Made by a program: the position numbers and the translations under genes. DNA of 64,000 bases from Stutzerimonas nitrititolerans (GTDB taxonomy: Bacteria > Pseudomonadota > Gammaproteobacteria > Pseudomonadales > Pseudomonadaceae), in the NCBI RefSeq assembly GCF_003696285.1, contig NZ_RFFL01000012.1:1-64000 (forward strand), read 5' to 3'. This document shows, piece by piece, positions 35,876 to 44,262 of the stretch. Position 1 is the first letter of the stretch; each line of letters begins with the position of its first letter. The notes under the pieces are model-generated. The model saw only the letters and a list, made by a program, of their open reading frames with translations, ran no database searches and was not told where the DNA came from.

Positions 35876-36346
35876 ATGACCACCATCAGCAATACGCCCT
35901 ACTCCGCCCTGGAAGTCGGCCAGAAGGCGAGCTTCGAGAAAACCATCGGCGAGCGCGACATTCAGTTGTTCGCCGCCATGTCAGGTGACCGCAACCCGGT
36001 GCACCTGGATGCCGAGTTCGCTCGCGGCACGCTGTTCAAGGAGCGCATTGCCCATGGAATGCTCAGCGGCGCGTTGATCAGCGCCGCGGTGGCCTGCACC
36101 CTGCCTGGCCCAGGCACCATCTATCTGGGGCAGACCATGCGGTTTGCCCGTCCGGTGAAGATCGGCGACACCATCACCGTGCACGTGGAAATCCTCGAGA
36201 AACTGCCGAAGAATCGGGTGCGCGTCGGCACCAATGTGTCCAATCAGAACGGCGAGCTGGTGGTAGAAGGCGAAGCGGAAGTGCTGGCACCACGCCGGGC
36301 GGAAACCGTCGAACTGAAGGAGCTGCCACCGATCTCCATCGGCTGA
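35876..36346 (+). CDS. phaJ1: (R)-specific enoyl-CoA hydratase PhaJ1
   Basis: The 156-residue MaoC-type hydratase has the catalytic Asp/His pair in SGDRNPVHLD (about 36-45) and FKERIAHGMLSGALIS (about 57-72). It ends in ELPPISIG as I recall for P. aeruginosa PhaJ1 (PA3302). It converts trans-2-enoyl-CoA from beta-oxidation to (R)-3-hydroxyacyl-CoA, the monomer for medium-chain PHA synthesis. GAGGA precedes the ATG at 35876. It is divergent from fadD2, which suits a shared fatty-acid response. Confidence 0.93.
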   Translation: MTTISNTPYSALEVGQKASFEKTIGERDIQLFAAMSGDRNPVHLDAEFARGTLFKERIAHGMLSGALISAAVACTLPGPGTIYLGQTMRFARPVKIGDTITVHVEILEKLPKNRVRVGTNVSNQNGELVVEGEAEVLAPRRAETVELKELPPISIG

Positions 36347-36406
36347 GGCCGCGAGACGCTGCCGGACCGACTCGCAGGCCGGCGGCTCACAGGTGGAAAG
36401 CGGGCG

Positions 36407-36431
36407 AAAAAAAGGGCGACCTAAGTCGCCC
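36407..36431 (-). terminator. Rho-independent terminator of ccoM / PhrS-like RNA
   Basis: gggcgac pairs with gtcgccc around ctaa, and read on the minus strand it is followed by a run of seven T. It lies 33 bp after the ccoM stop. It probably also limits read-through toward phaJ1. Confidence 0.88.
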
Positions 36432-36463
36432 AAATGCCTTGCGTGCTCTGTGATCCGGCTGGA

Positions 36464-36574
36464 TCAGCGCTTCTTTTGCGCGTCCCGCCAGATGAAATAT
36501 CCGAAACCGCCGAGGAAGGCGACCATCAGGCCGACCGTGACCACCCCTGCGAGCACCACATTATCGACGAACAT
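36464..36574 (-). CDS. ccoM: cbb3-type cytochrome oxidase subunit CcoM
   Basis: The 36-residue product MFVDNVVLAGVVTVGLMVAF... is a single membrane helix with a short basic tail (WRDAQKKR). It closely matches CcoM, the small subunit of the P. stutzeri cbb3 oxidase, as I remember it. A strong GGAGGAAA ribosome site lies 6 nt before the ATG. Upstream are two Anr/FNR boxes, in keeping with low-oxygen expression of cbb3 oxidases; the ccoNOQP genes are not in this window. The RNA is probably the PhrS counterpart. Confidence 0.9.
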   Translation of the reverse strand: MFVDNVVLAGVVTVGLMVAFLGGFGYFIWRDAQKKR

Positions 36575-36642
36575 GATTTCTTTCCTCCAAGCCATTTCGC
36601 TGTCCGATGGCTGCAAGTTACCGGCCTAATCGCAGGAATAAA

Positions 36643-36656
36643 TTGACCGGGGTCAA
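36643..36656 (-). promoter_or_regulatory. Anr/FNR box, proximal
   Basis: TTGACCGGGGTCAA is a perfect palindrome of the TTGAY-N4-RTCAA type. Its centre is about 41.5 bp upstream of the predicted start of the ccoM transcript, the class II position. A TAACTT -10 follows at the right distance. Confidence 0.85.
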
Positions 36657-36692
36657 TAGCCGACCCGCACCCGCCGAGCGGTAGTCGTTCTG

Positions 36693-36706
36693 CTGATCTG
36701 GATCAA
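36693..36706 (-). promoter_or_regulatory. Anr/FNR-like box, distal
   Basis: CTGATCTGGATCAA differs by one base from the consensus TTGAT-N4-ATCAA. It lies 50 bp further upstream than the proximal box and might bind Anr or Dnr as a second site. Confidence 0.65.
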
Positions 36707-36822
36707 GAAATAGGGGTATCGAGAGGGCATTCGCGGGTAGGTATCCCCGTGTACGGTCACGGATACCAGCGATTACCGACGCGAATGGTTCGGAGGGAGA
36801 GGATTTGCCCGGGCGAATCGGT

Positions 36823-36881
36823 TAGGGTCTGTTGCCATTTCTCACTGCAACGCGACTCGCGACGAACGGCAACAATTCCTA
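36823..36881. repeat. CTAG cloverleaf repeat, short deletion derivative
   Basis: Only about 59 bp remain: tagggtctgttgccatttc on the left and gaacggcaacaattccta on the right, which are inverted partners. The inner stems are missing. Its right end contains the TAG stop (36879-36881, complement) of the small basic gene. Confidence 0.7.
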
Positions 36882-37049
36882 ACGCTTGCCGGGCTTTTTC
36901 TTCTTCGACTTGCCAGCTGGCTTGCCCTTGCCGAGCGGCAAGGCCTGTTCGAACGCCTGGCGCATTTCGGCGAGGCGCTTGTCGTTGAGGTCATGGATGC
37001 GCTTGTCGCGCTCGGCGCCGAAGTCGATCAGCTTGACATCACTACTCAT
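36879..37049 (-). CDS. Small basic protein in the alkB operon
   Basis: The 56-residue protein has a helical N-terminal part with DFGAERDKRIHDLNDKRLAEMRQAF and a lysine-rich tail (KSKKKKPGKR). Its ATG overlaps the alkB stop by 4 nt (ATGA), so it is translationally coupled. The stop codon is provided by the short repeat derivative. I recall small proteins of this kind near alkB-like genes in Pseudomonas but no function. The basic tail could bind nucleic acid. Confidence 0.78.
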   Translation of the reverse strand: MSSDVKLIDFGAERDKRIHDLNDKRLAEMRQAFEQALPLGKGKPAGKSKKKKPGKR

Positions 37050-37666
37050 GTTTCGGACTCGTTGCGGATCAGACGAAAGGTCAGGTTCAGGCGCGGTGCG
37101 GTCACCTTGCGCGTCCTGGCTATCTGGTGCTGCCAATGATGCTGGGTAGAACCGCTCATGACCAGCAGCGAACCATGTTCCAGCCGGATCGAATGTTCGA
37201 TCCGGCTGCCGCCCTTGCGGCGAAAATCCAGGCGCCGGGCGGCCCCGAGACTGAGCGAGACGACCATCGGATCGGGCCCAAGGGCCGCTTCGTCGTCACT
37301 GTGCCAGCCCATCGCATCCTGCCCGTCGCGATAAAGATTGAGCAACACGCCATTGAGCGGCTGGCCGACCTGCTCTTCGAGCCGCCGGCGAATCTCGCTA
37401 AGCAAGGGCGTCCAGGGCAGCGGCACATGGGTATGCCCTGAATAACAGTAGCGCGCATCGACATCACCGTACCAGGCGACCTGCCGCGGCACAGCGACGG
37501 TTCGTCCATAGAGTGTCAGCTGCGGCTGGGCCCAGGGCGTCCGTACCAGCAGCTCGCGCAGCCATTGCTCGGCCATTCTCGCATCGACCCACTGCGGCAG
37601 GTACTGCAACTGGCCATCCGACCAGTCGAGCGAGGCGCGAGCGGATTGGGCGTCAGACCTCGACAT
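37046..37666 (-). CDS. alkB: AlkB-like 2OG-Fe(II) dioxygenase
   Basis: The 206-residue protein has the metal-binding HxD...H set: MGWHSDDEAALG (about 118-129) and QHHWQH (about 174-179). The 2-oxoglutarate-binding arginine region is RLNLTFRLI near the C-terminus. It should oxidatively remove alkyl groups from DNA or RNA bases. It is of the short ALKBH2/3-like type rather than the Ada-linked E. coli type. The start overlaps the upstream 98-residue gene by 14 nt. It matches PA3306 in position. Confidence 0.9.
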   Translation of the reverse strand: MSRSDAQSARASLDWSDGQLQYLPQWVDARMAEQWLRELLVRTPWAQPQLTLYGRTVAVPRQVAWYGDVDARYCYSGHTHVPLPWTPLLSEIRRRLEEQVGQPLNGVLLNLYRDGQDAMGWHSDDEAALGPDPMVVSLSLGAARRLDFRRKGGSRIEHSIRLEHGSLLVMSGSTQHHWQHQIARTRKVTAPRLNLTFRLIRNESET

Positions 37667-37949
37667 CCACCCATCGCCCCTGACGCGGCAGTTCCTCCAG
37701 CTCGGCGGCATCATCCGTCTCGGGCTGTTCGTCCTCCGCCTCCCCCGCGAGGCGAGCGCGGCGCTGCCGGCGACGCTGCTCATCCTGCCGCAGTTGCACG
37801 CCATCATCGGGATGACGTCGGTCCGGGCTGATCGCGCTTTCATTGGCGCTGGCCTGCACCGGGGTGACCGGCGGCGTGTCCGGACGGGGCTTGACCACAT
37901 CCTGCTGGGCCGTGACCTGGATGACGCCTGAGGGGATGGGTGGCAGCAT
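37653..37949 (-). CDS. Hypothetical protein, first gene of the alkB operon
   Basis: The 98-residue protein is polar and Pro/Gln/Arg/Glu-rich, with MLPPIPSGVIQV at the start and an Arg/Gln-rich middle (RRRQRRARLAGEAEDE). It has no signal or membrane segment and is probably disordered. AAAGGGAGA lies upstream of the ATG. The 3' end overlaps alkB, so the two are coupled. It sits where I recall PA3307. Function unknown. Confidence 0.8.
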   Translation of the reverse strand: MLPPIPSGVIQVTAQQDVVKPRPDTPPVTPVQASANESAISPDRRHPDDGVQLRQDEQRRRQRRARLAGEAEDEQPETDDAAELEELPRQGRWVDVEV

Positions 37950-37996
37950 TGTGACTCTCCCTTTCAACGATTGATCGGCCGACTATCGGCGGGCTT

Positions 37997-38021
37997 TAGG
38001 GCCTGGTCCCGTTTCGCGACC
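37997..38021. repeat. Solo end of the CTAG cloverleaf repeat
   Basis: tagggcctggtcccgtttcg differs by a few bases from the left end of copy A. No partner end is visible before rapA, so it is probably a decayed terminus. Confidence 0.4.
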
Positions 38022-38112
38022 CCTGGGCTACCGTTGTTCGATCAGCATCTGTCGTCGCTCTCACGACAGTGTTCCGTTACCATAGCGCGCTTTTTTCATA
38101 GCGGGAGGCAGC

Positions 38113-40962
38113 ATGGCGCAGCAGTATCTACCGGGGCAACGCTGGATCAGCGACAGCGAGGCCGAACTCGGCCTGGGAACCATCCTGATGCTCGACGGAC
38201 GGATGCTCACCGTGCTTTACCCGGCCACTGGCGAAACCCGCCAATATGCAGCCCGCAGCGCCCCGCTGACGCGCGTGCGCTTTGCCCCAGGCGACGAGGT
38301 CACCCATTTCGAAGGCTGGAAGATGACCGTGCGCGAGGTCGAGGACGTCGATGGCCTGCTGATTTACCACGGCCTGAACGCGCAGAACGAAGCCTGCACC
38401 CTGCCGGAAACCCAGCTGTCCAATTTCATCCAGTTCCGCCTGGCCAGCGATCGCCTGTTCGCCGGCCAGATCGACCCGCTGAACTGGTTCACGCTGCGCT
38501 ACCACACGCTGGAAAACCAGAGCAAACAGCTGACCTCCTCGCTATGGGGCCTGGGCGGCGCACGTGCACAACCTATCGCGCATCAGCTGCACATCGCCCG
38601 TGAAGTCGCCGATCGCATCGCGCCGCGGGTATTGCTGGCCGACGAAGTGGGCCTGGGCAAGACCATCGAGGCCGGCCTGGTGATCCATCGTCAGTTGCTC
38701 TCCGGCCGCGCCAAGCGTGTACTCATCCTGGTGCCGGAAAACCTCCAGCATCAGTGGCTGGTGGAGATGCGTCGTCGCTTCAACCTGGAAGTCGCGCTGT
38801 TCGACGACGAACGCTTCATCGAGAGCGATGCCAGCAACCCCTTCGAAGACACCCAGCTGGCCCTGGTCTCGCTGGAATGGCTGAAGGACGACGAGCGCGC
38901 CCAGGATGCCGCCTTCGCTGCCGGCTGGGACCTGCTCGTGGTGGACGAGGCGCATCACTTGGTCTGGCACCCAGAAAACGCCAGTGCCGAATACCGGCTG
39001 GTCGAGCAGCTCGCCGAAGTCATTCCGGGCGTACTGCTGCTGACCGCCACCCCTGAGCAACTGGGCCAGGAAAGCCACTTCGCCCGCCTGCGCCTACTCG
39101 ACCCCAATCGCTTCCATGATCTGGAAGCCTTCCGCGCCGAAAGCGCCAGCTACCAGCCGGTCGCCGAAGCCGTGCAGGAACTGCTCGACGAGGGCCGGCT
39201 ATCCGAGCGCGCGCACCAGACCATCCACGAGTTCCTCGGTGCCGAGGGCGAAGCGTTGCTGGCGGCAGCCACCGATGGCGACATCGACGCCAGCGGCCGC
39301 CTGATCCGCGAACTGCTCGACCGCCACGGCACTGGGCGCCTGCTGTTCCGCAACACCCGCGCCGCGGTGCGTGGTTTCCCCGAGCGCCAGCTGCATCCCT
39401 ACCCGCTACCCTGCCCCGTCGAATACCTCGAACTGCCGATGGACGAGCGAGTCGAGCTGTATCCGGAAGTCGCCTTCCAGAGCCAGCAGGACGAGCCGGA
39501 CGGACAAAACCGCTGGTGGACCTTCGACCCGCGCGTCGAGTGGCTGATAGATACCCTGAAGATGCTGAAGAAGTACAAGGTGCTGGTCATCTGTGCCCAT
39601 GCCGAGACCGCGCTGGACCTGGAAGACGCCCTGCGGGTGCGCTCCGGCATCCCGGCGACCGTCTTCCATGAGGGCATGAGCATCCTCGAGCGCGACCGCG
39701 CGGCCGCCTACTTCGCCGATGAGGAGTTCGGCGCGCAGGTGCTGATCTGCTCGGAAATCGGCAGCGAAGGCCGCAACTTCCAGTTCGCCCACCATCTGGT
39801 GCTGTTCGATCTGCCGGCACACCCCGACCTGCTCGAACAACGCATCGGCCGTCTCGACCGCATCGGCCAGGCGCACGTGATCCAGCTGCACGTGCCTTAC
39901 CTGGAGACCAGCCCGCAGGAGCGCCTGTTCCAGTGGTACCACCAGGCGCTGAACGCCTTCCTCAATACCTGCCCCACCGGCAACGCCCTGCAGCACCAGT
40001 TCGGCCCGCGCCTGCTGAGCCAGCTTGAAGAAGGTGACGATGAAGAGTTCGCCAAGCTGATCGACGAAGCCCGTACCGAGCGTGAGCGCCTGGAAGCCGA
40101 GCTGCATGCCGGTCGCGACCGTTTGCTGGAGCTCAACTCCGCGGGCGGCGAACAGGGTGCTGCGCTGGTCGAAGCGATCGAGGAACAGGACGACCAGTTC
40201 GCGCTGCCGATCTACATGGAAGAGCTGTTCGACGCCTTCGGCATCGACAGCGAGGATCACTCTGAAAACGCCCTGATCCTGCGTCCCAGCGAGAAGATGC
40301 TCGACGCCAGCTTCCCGCTCGGTGACGACGAGGCCGTGACCATCACCTACGATCGCGAGCAGGCCCTGGCCCGCGAGGACATGCAGTTCCTCACGTGGGA
40401 ACACCCCATGGTGCAGGGCGGCATGGACCTGGTGCTGTCCGGCTCCATGGGCAACACCGCCGTGGCGCTGATCAAGAACAAGGCGCTCAAGCCCGGCACC
40501 GTGCTGCTGGAACTGCTGTTCGTCAGCGAAGTGGTAGCGCCACGCGCACTGCAATTGAGCCGATTCCTGCCGCCGCTGGCGTTGCGCTGCCTGCTGGACG
40601 CCAACGGCAACGACCTGGCCGCCAAGGTTGCCTTCGAGACACTCAATGACCAGCTGGAAAGCGTGCCACGGGCCAGCGCCAACAAGTTCGTGCAGGCCCA
40701 GCGCGACCAGCTCACGGCGCAGATCGCCGTCGCCGAAGCCAAGGTAGCCCCGCGCCACGCCGAACGCGTGGCTCAGGGTCAGCAGCGCCTCAAGGCCAGC
40801 CTGGACGAGGAACTGGCCCGTCTGACCGCGCTGCAAGCGGTCAACCCCAGCGTTCGCGACAGCGAGATCGAAGCCCTGCGCAAGCAGCGTGAAGAAGGCC
40901 TGGCGGCTCTGGAAAAGGCCGCGCTACGTCTGGAAGCCATTCGGGTTCTGGTCGCCGGCTGA
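38113..40962 (+). CDS. rapA: RNA polymerase-associated ATPase RapA
   Basis: The 949-residue Swi2/Snf2-type ATPase has N-terminal Tudor-like domains (about 1-110), then Walker [12 protein letters not shown] (about 178-188) and DEAH at 278-281. Motif VI follows in [14 protein letters not shown] (about 577-590), with a long C-terminal RapA-specific region. RapA binds RNA polymerase core and recycles it after termination. Length and order match the family. GGGAGG precedes the ATG. It is divergent from the alkB operon, as in P. aeruginosa (PA3308). Confidence 0.96.
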   Translation: MAQQYLPGQRWISDSEAELGLGTILMLDGRMLTVLYPATGETRQYAARSAPLTRVRFAPGDEVTHFEGWKMTVREVEDVDGLLIYHGLNAQNEACTLPETQLSNFIQFRLASDRLFAGQIDPLNWFTLRYHTLENQSKQLTSSLWGLGGARAQPIAHQLHIAREVADRIAPRVLLADEVGLGKTIEAGLVIHRQLLSGRAKRVLILVPENLQHQWLVEMRRRFNLEVALFDDERFIESDASNPFEDTQLALVSLEWLKDDERAQDAAFAAGWDLLVVDEAHHLVWHPENASAEYRLVEQLAEVIPGVLLLTATPEQLGQESHFARLRLLDPNRFHDLEAFRAESASYQPVAEAVQELLDEGRLSERAHQTIHEFLGAEGEALLAAATDGDIDASGRLIRELLDRHGTGRLLFRNTRAAVRGFPERQLHPYPLPCPVEYLELPMDERVELYPEVAFQSQQDEPDGQNRWWTFDPRVEWLIDTLKMLKKYKVLVICAHAETALDLEDALRVRSGIPATVFHEGMSILERDRAAAYFADEEFGAQVLICSEIGSEGRNFQFAHHLVLFDLPAHPDLLEQRIGRLDRIGQAHVIQLHVPYLETSPQERLFQWYHQALNAFLNTCPTGNALQHQFGPRLLSQLEEGDDEEFAKLIDEARTERERLEAELHAGRDRLLELNSAGGEQGAALVEAIEEQDDQFALPIYMEELFDAFGIDSEDHSENALILRPSEKMLDASFPLGDDEAVTITYDREQALAREDMQFLTWEHPMVQGGMDLVLSGSMGNTAVALIKNKALKPGTVLLELLFVSEVVAPRALQLSRFLPPLALRCLLDANGNDLAAKVAFETLNDQLESVPRASANKFVQAQRDQLTAQIAVAEAKVAPRHAERVAQGQQRLKASLDEELARLTALQAVNPSVRDSEIEALRKQREEGLAALEKAALRLEAIRVLVAG

Positions 40963-41090
40963 TACCTGAACGCTGAAAAGCTTCGCGCCGAGGGCGGCGC
41001 TACGCCAGCGATGCATGATCGCGTCCATGCTTCTGCGTGGGCGCGCAGCGTGCGGGCTTCGCGTCACAGGGCGTCGAGTACTGCGGCTGG

Positions 41091-41116
41091 GGTTCCCACG
41101 CAGGAGCATGGGAACC
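41091..41116. repeat. Short palindrome in a REP-like intergenic patch
   Basis: ggttccca pairs with tgggaacc within 26 bp. The surrounding 100 bp between rapA and the CHAD gene contain tgtgggagccgcgccctcg, a REP-like stretch. This could end both convergent transcripts. Confidence 0.5.
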
Positions 41117-41166
41117 ATCAGTACTTTTGTGGGAGCCGCGCCCTCGAGGCTGCAAAGCACTGCCGC

Positions 41167-42072
41167 TCAATCACGCTCGGCGCGGGCAATCCGCCAGTAG
41201 GCCTCGATGCGCTTTACCAGCGCCTTGGGCGACTCGGCATACAGCCGCTGTCCGCTCGCGAACGCCGCAGCCTGCAGCGCGGCACGCCGCTCCTCGATCA
41301 GCGCCGCCAGCCGTTCGCGCGTCGCCTCATCACCGAACAGCGCCGGCTCGTCCGCGAGCAGTTGCCCCATCATCGCCAGATCATGATCGTCACCGAGATC
41401 ATCGGCCAGGCGCTTGAGGTGTCTGCACCGACGCTTGAAATCCTGCGGCCAGCACGGCGCGAGCAACTGGCTGTGATACCACTGGTCCTTCACGCGCTTG
41501 CGCCATTCGTGCAGATTTTCGGCATCAGGGGTGCGCTGCGCACGGGCGAGATCCCGGCGCCCCTCGCGATAGCTGCGTTCCAGCCCTCCTTTCAAGAGAG
41601 CGAAGCCCTTGCCTTCGAGCGGCCATTCGCTTGCTCGCCCGGCCAGGTCGCGCAGCTCGGACAACGCCTGCTCGATATCCGCTTCGAGCGCTCCGCCCTT
41701 CGCCGTCGGTTCGGCCCGCTCGCCCAGGCGCTGACGCACCTGTTGCAATGCATCACCCGCGAAGAAACTGCGCTGCGTCTTGGCCAGCGCGTCCCAGCTT
41801 TCCAGCATGGCCGTGGCTTCACGCGACTCGGCCAGCGCCCTGCCCAGGTCGCGCGCGCAGCGGTTCTCACGCTGGAAGCTGTCGCCCAGCGGCTCACGCA
41901 CCAGACGCAGAAGTGCGCGTAGCTCCTTGAAGCGTTTGCGCGCCTGATGTACGCCTTCGGCCCGCTGTGCGGCCGGCAGCTTCAGCGCGCGCCGGGCTTC
42001 GCCGATGCGATCCAGCGCAGCGCTGCGGACTTCCTTGGCGACGTTGCATCGGGGGCGGATTCGATAGGCCAT
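41167..42072 (-). CDS. CHAD-domain protein
   Basis: The 301-residue, all-helical, basic protein has the conserved histidines of the CHAD fold: VHQARKRFKELRALLRL (about 41-57) and LHEWRKRVKDQWYHSQLL (about 192-209). The pocket binds inorganic polyphosphate, so it probably works on or at polyP granules. There is no fused CYTH domain. AGGAG lies before the ATG at 42072. Confidence 0.93.
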   Translation of the reverse strand: MAYRIRPRCNVAKEVRSAALDRIGEARRALKLPAAQRAEGVHQARKRFKELRALLRLVREPLGDSFQRENRCARDLGRALAESREATAMLESWDALAKTQRSFFAGDALQQVRQRLGERAEPTAKGGALEADIEQALSELRDLAGRASEWPLEGKGFALLKGGLERSYREGRRDLARAQRTPDAENLHEWRKRVKDQWYHSQLLAPCWPQDFKRRCRHLKRLADDLGDDHDLAMMGQLLADEPALFGDEATRERLAALIEERRAALQAAAFASGQRLYAESPKALVKRIEAYWRIARAERD

Positions 42073-42189
42073 GATGGCTCCTTGACGAGGCTCCAGCGGA
42101 GCGGCAATCCCGGGAGCCACAGGCTAGCCTCGGCGCTGACGAACAATCATGAAGTTTGTATGACAGCGGGTTTCAGCGCGGCCCGCTGC

Positions 42190-43455
42190 TCAGCCGTAGC
42201 GCTTGTGTGCCTCGATGGCCAGACCGCTGCCAATGCTGCCGAAGCGGTTGCCCTCGACATGCCGCGCACGCGGCAACAGCTGGGCGATACGCTGGCGCAG
42301 CGCGGGAATGGCGCTGGAACCGCCGGTGAAGAACACCGTATCCACGGCGTCATGCTGCACGCCGGCATCGGCCAGCAGTTGGTCGACACTGCCGGCGATG
42401 CGCACGAGCAACGACGCGATGGCGTTCTCGAAGGCGCAGCGGGTCAGTTCCACCTGCAAGCCTGGCTCGATGCGCTGGAAGTCGATGGGATAGCGATCCG
42501 CCTCGGTCAGCTCGATCTTGCCCTGCTCCACCTGCATCGCCAGCCAGTGGCCGGCACGCTGGTCGATCAGGCGGAACAGTCGGTCGATGCCGGTGGGGTC
42601 GAGGATGTCGTAGCGCATGCTCTGCAGCGCCCGTTGCGAAGCCGCCGCATAGACTGCGTTGATGGTGTGCCAGGTGGCCAGGTTGATGTGGGTGCTGGTG
42701 GGCATCGGCGCGTCGCTTTTCATCCGGCTGCCATAGCCGAACAAAGGCATCACGCCCTGCAGACTCAACTGCTTGTCGAAATCAGTCCCGCCGATGTGCA
42801 CGCCGGCAGTGGCGAGAATATCGGACTGGCGATCGTCGACGTTGCGCCGTTCGGGCGACAGCCGCACCAGGGAAAAATCCGAAGTACCCCCGCCGATATC
42901 GACGATCAGCACCTGCTCCTCCCGCTCGATGCGCGATTCGTAGTCGAAGGCGGCCGCGATGGGCTCGTACTGGAACGAGACCTCCTTGAAACCGATCTTG
43001 CGCGCCGCATTCGCCAGGGTATCGCCGGCTTCACGGTCGGCCTGGGGATCGTCGTCGACGAAGAACACCGGCCGCCCCAGCACCGCCTGCTCGAACGGTC
43101 GACCGGCTGCTGATTCGGCCCGGGTCTTGAGCGTGCCGAGGAAGAGACCAAGGATGTCCTTGAACGGCATGGCGCTGCCCAGCACCGTGGTTTCGCTCTT
43201 CAGCAGCTTGGAACCCAGCAGGCTCTTGAGCGAACGCATCAGCCGGCCTTCGTAGCCTTCCAGGTATTCGTCCAGCGCCTGGCGGCCATAGACCGGGCGC
43301 CGTTCCTCGAAATTGAAGAACACGACCGAGGGCAATGTCGGCTGTTCCCCTTCCAGCGCGATCAGCGGATCGGCACCCGGGCGCCACCAGCCGACGGTGG
43401 AATTGGAAGTGCCGAAGTCGATGCCACAGGCATGGGCGGGGGTGAGGTCTTGCAT
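42190..43455 (-). CDS. yegD: YegD-type Hsp70 protein
   Basis: The 421-residue protein has an Hsp70 ATPase domain with phosphate loop GIDFGTSNSTVGW (about 11-23), VDIGGGTSDFSL (about 184-195) and the adenosine motif FFTGGSSAIP (about 373-382). It lacks the substrate-binding and lid regions of DnaK, as in YegD. The client is unknown. The ATG at 43455 has only a weak ribosome site; a start ten codons upstream is possible. Confidence 0.9.
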   Translation of the reverse strand: MQDLTPAHACGIDFGTSNSTVGWWRPGADPLIALEGEQPTLPSVVFFNFEERRPVYGRQALDEYLEGYEGRLMRSLKSLLGSKLLKSETTVLGSAMPFKDILGLFLGTLKTRAESAAGRPFEQAVLGRPVFFVDDDPQADREAGDTLANAARKIGFKEVSFQYEPIAAAFDYESRIEREEQVLIVDIGGGTSDFSLVRLSPERRNVDDRQSDILATAGVHIGGTDFDKQLSLQGVMPLFGYGSRMKSDAPMPTSTHINLATWHTINAVYAAASQRALQSMRYDILDPTGIDRLFRLIDQRAGHWLAMQVEQGKIELTEADRYPIDFQRIEPGLQVELTRCAFENAIASLLVRIAGSVDQLLADAGVQHDAVDTVFFTGGSSAIPALRQRIAQLLPRARHVEGNRFGSIGSGLAIEAHKRYG

Positions 43456-43580
43456 GGGGCGGTCCGGGTGCAGAAAAACGGCCACGCAGTGTAATGGAGG
43501 TGGGGGTTGGGTGCAGGTTGATTGTCGAAAGGCGACTCAGGTTTCGGTGGTTAAAATCGCTTATCGAGCATGGTGACACA

Positions 43581-44141
43581 TCTGGTTTCGGCCCCCTGCC
43601 GAGTCACTTTCTCTTGTCTGGCCAAGAGAAAGTAACCAAAGAGAAGGCCACCCCGACATCCGGGTCTGGCCTGCGGCCAGACTCCCCTCGCTCCGGTGTT
43701 GCTCCGGGGGCCGTCACGAAGGGACGTCCCTGCCTAGGCGGCCCCGTCCTTCGCTCCTCGCTCGGCGTCCTGCCTCGCGTCCCCCTGCGCAACACCTCCA
43801 CTCGGCCTCCTGACGGGGAAAGGAGTCCGAGTCGCCTGGAAGGCCGCTGGTGTTCGCTTGGTTGGCTTTGCTTTTTTGCACGAGTTAACAGACGACACCA
43901 ACCGCCCCTTTCAGGAGGGTGAGTGGAACCGTTGCGTAAGGGAGCGAGCCGCATGGATGCGGCGAGAGGACTAGGCGTCCCCGCTTAAAGGGCCAGGGAC
44001 GGCCCTTGTAAGCCGGCCCCTGGAGCAGCGGTGGAGCGAACGAACCCTGCGCGCAGCGCAGGGCCGGATGTAGGGGCAAGCGTTTTTGGTTACTTTTGTC
44101 GCGACTGGCAAAAGTGACTCGCCCAGCAGGGCGAAACCAGA
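43581..44141. repeat. 561-bp non-coding element with long inverted ends
   Basis: The two ends are inverted copies over roughly 80-100 bp: tctggtttcg, then gagtcacttt, a hairpin, aaagtaaccaaa and acatccgg occur in the same order reading in from both sides. Each end holds its own hairpin (ctttctcttg/caagagaaag on the left, acttttg/caaaagt on the right). Reading frames inside are arginine- and proline-rich and unconvincing. I recall similar blocks in other Pseudomonas and Xanthomonas genomes, often mis-annotated as proteins. No transposase is present. Confidence 0.75.
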
Positions 44142-44262
44142 AGTATCAGCCCCCGGATAACGGCTTGGCACCGAGTCCCAGCAACCCGATCACCAAATCT
44201 CAATAACCTTCGTCCCTATCACCTAGCCAAGAATTTGGCCAGTAATGGAGCGAAGCTCCCCG

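Larger units (their letters stand above)
36407..36608 (-). ncRNA. phrS: Predicted PhrS-like RNA that also carries ccoM
   Basis: The transcript is predicted from the Anr box at 36643-36656. With a class II spacing of -41.5 the start falls near 36608, and a TAACTT sequence sits at 36615-36620 as the -10. The terminator ends it near 36407, giving about 202 nt. PhrS of P. aeruginosa is about 213 nt, depends on Anr, contains a 37-codon frame, and lies just beside the alkB homologue (PA3306), the same place as here. Orthology is inference from these matches; the pairing region to pqsR was not checked. Confidence 0.65.
36575..36878. other. ccoM promoter region and adjoining non-coding DNA
   Basis: This stretch between ccoM and the alkB operon 3' end has no gene. 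From right to left it holds the short CTAG repeat derivative, then the two Anr boxes and the ccoM promoter. Confidence 0.6.

Noticed and set aside
43604..44079. Arg/Pro-rich open frames in the 43.6-44.1 kb block
   Set aside because: Low-complexity translations, no ribosome sites, and the DNA is explained by the inverted-repeat element.
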